Positions 7,488 through 12,199 of a stretch of DNA of 12,199 nucleotides are shown here, in pieces. Source of the DNA: Betaproteobacteria bacterium. GTDB taxonomy: Bacteria; Pseudomonadota; Gammaproteobacteria; Burkholderiales; Burkholderiaceae. The stretch spans positions 1-12,199 of the forward strand of contig JAGWXN010000073.1 of NCBI GenBank assembly GCA_018969885.1, in the 5' to 3' direction. The translations under genes were made by a program, and so were the position numbers. The notes beneath the pieces are model-generated. The model did not search any database. It saw only the letters and a list, made by a program, of their open reading frames with translations, and was not told where the DNA came from. The stretch's first letter is position 1; each line of letters opens with the position of its first letter.

Positions 7488-8822
7488 TCAACGCTCCAGT
7501 ATCGCGACCACACCCTGGCCGCCCGCCGCACACACCGAAATCAGGCCACGCCCCGTTCCATTCTGAGCGAGCATCTTGGCGAGCGTGGCCACGATGCGCC
7601 CGCCGGTTGCTGCAAACGGGTGACCGGTTGCAAGCGAGCCGCCACGTAGATTGAGCCTCGTCCGGTCGATCGCGCCGAGCGGCCGCTCCAACCCCAGACG
7701 CTCCCGGCAGAACATGGGATCTTCCCAGGCCTTGAGGGTGCACAGCACCTGCGCCGCGAAGGCCTCATGAATCTCATAGAAATCGAAGTCCTGCAACGAA
7801 AGACCCGCCCGGGCAAGCATGCGCGGGACTGCGTAGGCGGGCGCCATGAGAAGGCCTTCCGCCCCACCGGATTCAAGCGCCTGCGGGTCCGGCCGTCCAG
7901 GGGGCGCCCGCCCGACAAAATCCACCGCCGCCACCTCGCACTGGGTGATCCAGGCGAGCACCGGAAGCCCGCGGGCGGCCGCCCACGCTTCACTTGCCAG
8001 CAGCACGGCCGACGCGCCGTCAGTGAGCGGCGTTGAATTGCCGGCTGACAAGGTTCCTGAGCCCGGACAGACTTTCCGGTCGAACACAGGCTTCAGCGCC
8101 GCGAGTCGCTCGGTGGTGAGATCTCCCCGCAGATTATTGTCCTGCCGGAGCCCATTGAAGGGCGTCATCAGATCGGTAAAAAAACCGTCGTCGTAGGCCT
8201 TGGCCAGTTGCCGATGGCTCTGTAGCGCGAGCTCGTCCTGAGCGTCGCGCGAAATACCCCAATGGCGCGCCATCAACTCCGCATGCTCACCCATCGAAAG
8301 TCCGGTTCGCGGTTCAGCGTTTCGGGGGAGCGACGGCCTGAAAAACTGGCCCGGCCGAATTTTCGCAAGCGCCCTCAAGCGCTGTATCGTGGTTCGGGCA
8401 CGGGACAGTTCAAGCAGTGCGAGTCGTAAATGTTCGTTCAGCGCAATCGGTGCATCCGAGGTGGTGTCCACCCCGCCTGCCACGCCGCATTCAATCTGAC
8501 CCAGCGCGATTTTGTTGGCGACCAGGATCGTCGCCTCCAATCCGGTGCCACAGGCCTGCTGGAGATCAAACGCAGGTGTCTGCGCCGACAGCGTGGTGGA
8601 CAGCACGCTTTCGCGGACCAGATTGAAATCTCGCGAGTGCTTCATGACCGCGCCCGCCGCGACCTCGCCCAGCCGCTCACCATGGAGACCAAAACGATCG
8701 ACCAGCCCCTGGAGCGTGGCAGACAGCATCTGCTGGTTGGAGACCCGCGCATAAGCGGTGCCTGAGCGTGCAAACGGAATCCGGTTTCCCCCCAGCACAG
8801 CGACCCGACGAATACTGGACAT
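7488..8822 (-). CDS. Thiolase (3-ketoacyl-CoA / acetyl-CoA C-acyltransferase), FadI/FadA2-like
   Basis: Catalyses CoA-dependent cleavage of 3-ketoacyl-CoA to acetyl-CoA plus a shortened acyl-CoA, or the reverse condensation. The 444-residue length fits the FadI-like subgroup rather than the roughly 390-residue AtoB type. The acyl-accepting Cys91 is in QQACGTGLEA, with GNSTPLTDGASA (262-273), His352 in EIHEAFAAQ, NLRGGSLATGHPFAATGG with His401, and the second catalytic Cys431 in SVCAAGGQG. The set is complete, so an active thiolase is expected. The ATG at 8822 is preferred over the in-frame GTG at 8828, because the only ribosome-site-like sequence (AAAGGG) ends on the GTG itself and sits 5 nt before the ATG. 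It lies 27 nt downstream of the MaoC gene and 3 nt upstream of the acyl-CoA dehydrogenase. Degradative thiolase is likelier than biosynthetic, given that neighbour. Confidence 0.96.
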   Translation of the reverse strand: MSSIRRVAVLGGNRIPFARSGTAYARVSNQQMLSATLQGLVDRFGLHGERLGEVAAGAVMKHSRDFNLVRESVLSTTLSAQTPAFDLQQACGTGLEATILVANKIALGQIECGVAGGVDTTSDAPIALNEHLRLALLELSRARTTIQRLRALAKIRPGQFFRPSLPRNAEPRTGLSMGEHAELMARHWGISRDAQDELALQSHRQLAKAYDDGFFTDLMTPFNGLRQDNNLRGDLTTERLAALKPVFDRKVCPGSGTLSAGNSTPLTDGASAVLLASEAWAAARGLPVLAWITQCEVAAVDFVGRAPPGRPDPQALESGGAEGLLMAPAYAVPRMLARAGLSLQDFDFYEIHEAFAAQVLCTLKAWEDPMFCRERLGLERPLGAIDRTRLNLRGGSLATGHPFAATGGRIVATLAKMLAQNGTGRGLISVCAAGGQGVVAILER

Positions 8823-8827
8823 GCTCA

Positions 8828-8833
8828 CCCTTT
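8828..8833 (-). promoter_or_regulatory. Ribosome binding site deciding the thiolase start
   Basis: On the minus strand AAAGGG occupies 8833 to 8828 and is followed by TGAGC and the ATG at 8822. Because its last G is also the first base of the alternative GTG start, it can serve only the ATG. Confidence 0.6.
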
Positions 8834-8849
8834 GATTAAACGGCGCCGA

Positions 8850-9740
8850 TCATAGCCGCGCGCCCGTCCATAGCGATCGGAAGTGAACGCGATCGCCTTT
8901 CGCATCGCGAAGCTCAAAGCGCAGGCGCCCTGCCTCTCGAGCCGCCCAGAGCGAGGGTTGCGCGGGCAACATCAGTGGCGCCATGAACTGTGTTTCGAGC
9001 ACCGAACCCGCGCCGGCGGCGTTTGGCCCCAGCTGCGCCACCGCCCGCGCCTGCGACCATAAGCCATGCGCAATCGCCCGGCGAAACCCAAACAGCTTCG
9101 CCGTGAACGGCCAGAGGTGAATCGGGTTGAAGTCGCCCGATAGCCTCGCGTATCGGCGCCCGGTATCCGCCGCCACCGGAATCGACGCAAGTTGCTCAAG
9201 CGGCGGCGCGTCTAACGCGGCGGTGTTCGTATTTAAACCCGCGATGTCAAAGGCTGGCCCCGCCGGATTGGCAACGCCTCGTCTAAGCAGCGTCTGCGTG
9301 GCAAGCCATACCGGTACGCCAGCCCGAGAGACCTTCATCTCAACCGTCAACACCTGGCCCTTGGGATGGGCAAACAAACGCCCCGAGCAAACTTCGACCC
9401 GCAGCACGTCGCCCACCGCAATCGACTCCCGCTGCTCGATACGGTTACCAAGGTGGATCAGCCCGAGCACCGGCCAGGGGCAATCCTCCGAGGCCAGATA
9501 GTCGAGCACCAGCGAAAAACCAAGCAACTGCGGGTAGGTGAGCGGCACCGAGCCTTCCTGGGGGAAACCGCATAGTCGCCGGTAGGTGTCAACATGCTGT
9601 GCGTGCACACCCACCTCGGGCAGCACCCTCGTGACCGCCGACAGTGCTTCCACCACAGGCGCCCGTTTGAAAGCGGTTGCCGCCGCCCGCAGCATCAGCG
9701 ACCACGCGCCCGGTGGACGATCAAAAGTCAGTTGCTTCAA
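8850..9740 (-). CDS. MaoC-like (R)-specific enoyl-CoA hydratase/dehydratase, double hotdog
   Basis: Adds water to trans-2-enoyl-CoA giving (R)-3-hydroxyacyl-CoA, or the reverse. The 296-residue protein fits a double-hotdog architecture: a degenerate N-terminal half (about 45-155, containing PLTYPQLLGF) and a C-terminal half with the hydratase-2 motif YARLSGDFNPIHLWPF. Asp203 and His208 are the expected catalytic pair, and AIAHGLW follows. The closest recognised context is mycobacterial HtdX beside FabG4. The start is TTG at 9740: an exact AGGAGG lies 9 nt upstream, there is no ATG near it, and the next in-frame ATG (codon 16) would clip the N-terminus. It begins 27 nt after the FabG stop and is followed 27 nt later by the thiolase. 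The MaoC family is confident; whether it works mainly in oxidation or synthesis is inferred from neighbours only. Confidence 0.93.
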   Translation of the reverse strand: MKQLTFDRPPGAWSLMLRAAATAFKRAPVVEALSAVTRVLPEVGVHAQHVDTYRRLCGFPQEGSVPLTYPQLLGFSLVLDYLASEDCPWPVLGLIHLGNRIEQRESIAVGDVLRVEVCSGRLFAHPKGQVLTVEMKVSRAGVPVWLATQTLLRRGVANPAGPAFDIAGLNTNTAALDAPPLEQLASIPVAADTGRRYARLSGDFNPIHLWPFTAKLFGFRRAIAHGLWSQARAVAQLGPNAAGAGSVLETQFMAPLMLPAQPSLWAAREAGRLRFELRDAKGDRVHFRSLWTGARL

Positions 9741-9749
9741 CCGCCTCGC

Positions 9750-9755
9750 CCTCCT
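9750..9755 (-). promoter_or_regulatory. Consensus Shine-Dalgarno for the TTG start of the MaoC gene
   Basis: The plus strand reads CCTCCT, giving AGGAGG on the minus strand, 9 nt before the TTG at 9740. This strong site supports a rare TTG initiation codon. Confidence 0.75.
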
Positions 9756-9767
9756 GCCCTGTGCACG

Positions 9768-11177
9768 TCAGGCTCCGAGCAGACTCTGGCCGCAGACCCG
9801 CAGCACCTGACCGTTGACACCGGCCGAAGCCGGGCTCGCGAGCCAGGCCACGACTTCTGCCACATCGATCGTTTGCCCTCCCTGGGACATTGCATTCATT
9901 CGCCGCCCGGCCTCGCGAATCGCAAACGGAATGGACGCGGTCATCGCAGTCTCAATGAAACCAGGCGCCACCGCATTGATGGCCATCGAACCGCTGGCAA
10001 AAGCCTCGGCATGGCTGCGCACCAGCCCAATCAACCCCGCCTTGGAGAACGCGTAGTTGGTCTGCCCGGCATTGCCGGCAATACCGGAGATTGATGACAG
10101 ACAGACCACCCGCGCCCCAGGTTTGAGGGCCCCGGCCGCGAGCAGCGCTTCATTGATCCGTGCCGGCGCCTGCAGGTTGACGGCGACGACCTGCTGCCAG
10201 AGCTCCGGCCGCATCCGGGCGATCGTCCGATCGCGCGTGATGCCAGCGTTGTGAATGACACCATCCCAGCCGCCCATTTCCACCGCCAGGGCGGCCAGTT
10301 CCGCGGGCGCATGATCGGCTGTGATGTCGAGCGCCACGCCCCGGGCACCCAGCCGGCTCACCACGGTATCCAGCCCCGCCTGGGCCTGAGGCACGTCGAG
10401 ACAGACCAGCCGCGCACCGTCACGGGCGAGCACGTCGGCAATCGCCTCGCCGATTCCTCGCGAGGCGCCCGTGACCAGGATCGTCCGACCCGCGAGCGGG
10501 TGTCGCCAGTCGATCTCAGCGCCCGGCCAATCCCCAGGGGCTGCCAGGGTAATCACCTGCCCCGACACATAGGCGCTGCGCGGCGAGAGCAGAAACCGCA
10601 GCGCGCCTTCGAGCACGGGCTCCGCGCCGTGGGCCACCCGCAGAAGCTGCACGGTGATTCCGCGTCGCGCCTCGCGCGCAACCGACCGCATCAGTCCTTC
10701 TAGCGCCTGCTGAACAACCGCCTGCCCCGGATTTACGCAACTGTCAGCCGAGCGACCGAGGAGCACGATCCGTCCGCTTGGCCGCACCGAGCGAATCGCG
10801 TCATGGAGGTAGTGATAAAGCGGTTCAGCATCCACGACATCGCGCAGACCGGTGGCATCGAACACGAGTGCGTCGACCCGCGTGCCTGGCGCATCGCCCA
10901 CCACCCAGCGTCCCGACATCAGCCCCGCTGCATTGGCGATCGCGGTCCACTGCGGAAGGCTGTCATGCGCGAGCGTCTTCGCCTGCATGGCCGAAAACGA
11001 AGCGACTAACGCTTCTAACAGACCCGGTTGGGGACCCGCCCCCACCAGCACCTCGCCGTCGAGCACGGGTTGATGGCGGCTGAATCGGCGCAAGGGCTGC
11101 GGCTGCGGCAGGCCCAGGATCGAGGTGATGACCGAGCCCAACCGGGAATTCGCAAAGCTCAGGTAAGCGTCAGACAT
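9768..11177 (-). CDS. High-molecular-weight 3-oxoacyl-ACP/CoA reductase (FabG4-like)
   Basis: NAD(P)-dependent ketoreductase interconverting 3-ketoacyl- and (R)-3-hydroxyacyl thioesters. It has 469 residues, nearly twice the usual 245-residue FabG and close to mycobacterial FabG4. Residues 1-215 form the flavodoxin-like N-terminal domain of HMwFabG proteins. It resembles a decayed SDR: SVAREARRGITVQLLR (165-180) and AYVSGQVITLAAP (202-214) look like SDR helix and C-terminal motifs, but there is no cofactor loop or YxxxK. Residues 228-469 are a complete SDR: TGASRGIG (236-243), NAG (310-312), Asn334, Ser362, Tyr375 and Lys379 (YAFSK), then APGFIETAMT. FabG4 is known to prefer NADH and CoA thioesters. 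AGGATGG (11184-11190) precedes the ATG by 6 nt. It is first in the operon and provides the dehydrogenation step missing from a FadB-less beta-oxidation set. Confidence 0.96.
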   Translation of the reverse strand: MSDAYLSFANSRLGSVITSILGLPQPQPLRRFSRHQPVLDGEVLVGAGPQPGLLEALVASFSAMQAKTLAHDSLPQWTAIANAAGLMSGRWVVGDAPGTRVDALVFDATGLRDVVDAEPLYHYLHDAIRSVRPSGRIVLLGRSADSCVNPGQAVVQQALEGLMRSVAREARRGITVQLLRVAHGAEPVLEGALRFLLSPRSAYVSGQVITLAAPGDWPGAEIDWRHPLAGRTILVTGASRGIGEAIADVLARDGARLVCLDVPQAQAGLDTVVSRLGARGVALDITADHAPAELAALAVEMGGWDGVIHNAGITRDRTIARMRPELWQQVVAVNLQAPARINEALLAAGALKPGARVVCLSSISGIAGNAGQTNYAFSKAGLIGLVRSHAEAFASGSMAINAVAPGFIETAMTASIPFAIREAGRRMNAMSQGGQTIDVAEVVAWLASPASAGVNGQVLRVCGQSLLGA

Positions 11178-11225
11178 AGGGAACCATCCTGTTAAGCAGC
11201 CATGCTACCCCGCCTACCACTTGGA

Positions 11226-11251
11226 TCCGCGAAACCCCAGTCCCCGACCGG
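11226..11251 (+). repeat. Intergenic 26-bp imperfect direct repeat, copy B
   Basis: This copy matches 4449-4474 at 23 of 26 positions, with the exact core AACCCCAGTCCCCGA at 11233-11247. It sits about 60 nt before the SDR start and about 50 nt upstream of the divergent FabG start. A regulatory site is possible but unproven. Confidence 0.45.
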
Positions 11252-11303
11252 CGAAACTTCAGGGCATCATCGCGCACCAGGCTGCACTTCCTCCTCTCCA
11301 CTC

Positions 11304-11308
11304 AAGGA
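11304..11308 (+). promoter_or_regulatory. Ribosome binding site fixing the SDR start at 11314
   Basis: AAGGA lies 5 nt before ATG 11314, where the protein begins MDLKLAGKTVMITGG, a normal SDR N-terminus. An upstream in-frame TTG at 11221 would add 31 residues with no family likeness and no ribosome site. Confidence 0.7.
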
Positions 11309-11313
11309 CTCTC

Positions 11314-12078
11314 ATGGATCTCAAACTCGCAGGCAAAACCGTGATGATCACCGGCGGCTCGAAAGGTATCGGCGCCTCGTGTGCCTGGTCGTTTGCGGCA
11401 GAAGGTTGCGGGCTGAAACTGGTGGCGCGTCACGGCGAAGCCCTCCAGACGCTCGCGCGGCAGATCGAGGCGGCGCACGGGGTCAAGGTGGAAACCCACG
11501 CGCTCGACCTCCGCGCCCCCGCTGATCTGGCGCAAGCCGCTGCCCTGTGCAGCGACCTGGATATTCTGGTGAACAACGCGGGCGACATTCCTGCAGGATC
11601 CCTCGACCGCCTGGATGACCCCGCCTGGCGGCATGCCTGGGAACTCAAAGTGTTTTCCTACATCTCGCTTTCGCGCGCAGCGTTTGTGGCCATGCGCGAC
11701 CGTGGCCAGGGCGTGATCACCAACGTGATCGGCATGGCCGCCGAGCGGCCAACCTTCGAATACATCTGCGGGGCAACCGCCAATGCCGGGCTTGCCGCTT
11801 TCACCAAGGCGCTCGGACAGGGCTCGCTCAAGCATGGTGTGCGGGTGATGGGCGTACACCCGCCTTCCACCCGCACCGAGCGAATCGACACCATCCAGCG
11901 CGGGCTTGCCAAACAACACTACGGCGATGAATCCCGCGTTGACGACCTGTTCCGAGACAAACTCGCCACGCCCGCGATCGACCCCGAGCAGGTCGCCGAT
12001 GCGGTGGTCTATCTGTCCTCGCCCCGGGCAAGCCAGTTGACCGGCATTGTGATGAATCTGGGAATGGTGAACGGCTAA
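11314..12078 (+). CDS. SDR-family protein lacking the classical catalytic tetrad
   Basis: A Rossmann-fold SDR of 254 residues. The cofactor loop TGGSKGIG (13-20), VNNAG (86-90) and a C-terminal YLSSPRASQLTG segment are intact, so NAD(P) binding is expected. The catalytic positions differ: Lys112 falls where Asn is usual, the Ser region reads NVIGMAAERP (137-146) with no Ser, and the Tyr-Lys stretch reads YICGATANAG (150-159). Tyr150 is thus displaced and Asn157 falls where Lys is expected. From memory, a widespread SDR subgroup has the same pattern (ERPxxxYIAGSAGNA), so this is probably a conserved divergent subfamily rather than a broken gene. It is divergent from the beta-oxidation operon and may share its control region. 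The reaction is unknown; it should not be annotated as a specific dehydrogenase on fold alone. Confidence 0.93.
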   Translation: MDLKLAGKTVMITGGSKGIGASCAWSFAAEGCGLKLVARHGEALQTLARQIEAAHGVKVETHALDLRAPADLAQAAALCSDLDILVNNAGDIPAGSLDRLDDPAWRHAWELKVFSYISLSRAAFVAMRDRGQGVITNVIGMAAERPTFEYICGATANAGLAAFTKALGQGSLKHGVRVMGVHPPSTRTERIDTIQRGLAKQHYGDESRVDDLFRDKLATPAIDPEQVADAVVYLSSPRASQLTGIVMNLGMVNG

Positions 12079-12080
12079 AG

Positions 12081-12109
12081 AGGCGCGCGGACAATCCCGA
12101 ACCGCGCCT
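12081..12109. terminator. Hairpin after the second SDR gene, possible weak terminator
   Basis: AGGCGCG (12081-12087) pairs with CGCGCCT (12103-12109) around a 15-base loop. It starts three bases after the SDR stop. No T-run follows, so intrinsic termination is doubtful; an mRNA 3' stabilising hairpin is equally possible. Confidence 0.35.
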
Positions 12110-12164
12110 GAGTCGGGCCTCGCCAGGGGTATCATTCAGGCATCTCCAGCCTGATTGTTCCCCA

Positions 12165-12199
12165 ATGAAAATCGCTGTCGCCGGCCTGGGCTATGTAGG
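12165..12199 (+). CDS. Start of a UDP-glucose/GDP-mannose dehydrogenase-family protein, 3'-truncated
   Basis: Only 11 complete codons are visible: MKIAVAGLGYV, with GG beginning the next Gly codon. This N-terminal GxGxxG NAD-binding strand is the characteristic opening of UDP-glucose 6-dehydrogenase and related UDP-sugar dehydrogenases, which make UDP-glucuronate or analogues for capsule, lipopolysaccharide or exopolysaccharide. Other Rossmann enzymes can start similarly, so the assignment is tentative. There is no clear Shine-Dalgarno upstream. A TATCAT (12130-12135) could be a -10 element, but the -35 match is poor. The gene lies 86 nt after the SDR stop and is probably an independent transcription unit. 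Confidence 0.65.
   Translation, partial: MKIAVAGLGYV

Larger units (their letters stand above)
11178..11313. promoter_or_regulatory. 136-bp divergent intergenic region between fabG-like and SDR genes
   Basis: This region must hold the promoter for the minus-strand beta-oxidation operon and probably one for the plus-strand SDR gene. I could not identify a convincing -35/-10 pair in either direction, nor a clear operator palindrome. It contains copy B of the 26-bp repeat (11226-11251) and the ribosome sites of both genes (AGGATGG at 11184-11190 on the minus strand; AAGGA at 11304-11308 on the plus strand). Confidence 0.55.

Noticed and set aside
11221..11313. SDR starting from TTG at 11221 with 31 extra residues
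   Set aside because: The extension is Pro/His-rich and unlike any SDR N-terminus, has no ribosome site, and overlaps the likely control region. ATG 11314 has AAGGA and a normal SDR start.
11302..12135. 277-residue minus-strand open frame over the second SDR
   Set aside because: It is a complement shadow of a clear SDR gene, rich in Gly/His/Arg and without motifs.
12108..12135. Sigma-70 promoter for the last gene (CTGAGT, 16 bp, TATCAT)
   Set aside because: The -10 is good but the -35 matches only three of six positions; mentioned with the gene but not called as a feature.
1..12199. Defence system, prophage, transposon, CRISPR or structured RNA
   Set aside because: Every sizeable frame with coding character belongs to a metabolic or transport family. 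No transposase, integrase, regular repeat-spacer pattern, tRNA-like cloverleaf or long structured intergenic region was seen.

Overview
The window is GC-rich chromosomal DNA with dense, short-gapped operons. It most resembles a betaproteobacterium of the Burkholderiales type. The main reason is a Bug/TctC-type periplasmic binding protein inside a catabolic operon, an arrangement greatly expanded in that group; the beta-oxidation gene set and codon usage fit but do not prove it. No rRNA, tRNA, CRISPR array, insertion sequence or phage gene was seen.

Region 1 (1-4415, + strand) is a catabolic operon: an aldehyde dehydrogenase cut by the left edge, a short-chain dehydrogenase/reductase (SDR) with an altered active site, a NicC/salicylate-hydroxylase-like FAD monooxygenase, and a Bug-family solute receptor. 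Gaps are 26-36 nt, and a GC hairpin (4477-4497) follows the last gene. Converging on it from the minus strand (4505-5482) is a two-domain vicinal-oxygen-chelate protein whose C-terminal half carries a full extradiol dioxygenase residue set. Hydroxylase, ring-cleavage enzyme, aldehyde dehydrogenase and uptake receptor together suggest use of an aromatic or heteroaromatic acid; the substrate is not readable from the sequence.

Region 2 (5661-11177, - strand) is a four-gene operon in transcription order: high-molecular-weight FabG ketoreductase, MaoC-type (R)-hydratase, FadI-like thiolase, and a roughly 600-residue acyl-CoA dehydrogenase. These four supply every step of a beta-oxidation turn without a FadB-type enzyme. 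The same four families sit together in mycobacteria (fabG4, htdX, fadA2, fadE5).

Region 3 (11178-12199) is a 136-bp divergent intergenic region, then a second SDR on the + strand that lacks the classical catalytic residues, a hairpin, and the first 11 codons of a probable UDP-glucose/GDP-mannose dehydrogenase. The last gene marks a change toward polysaccharide or nucleotide-sugar metabolism.

The most notable observations are the FadB-independent beta-oxidation operon, two SDRs with different departures from the Tyr-Lys active site, and a 26-bp imperfect repeat (23 of 26 identical) present in two intergenic regions. I found no evidence of a wholly new kind of system such as defence, mobile or RNA-based; the novelty here is metabolic.
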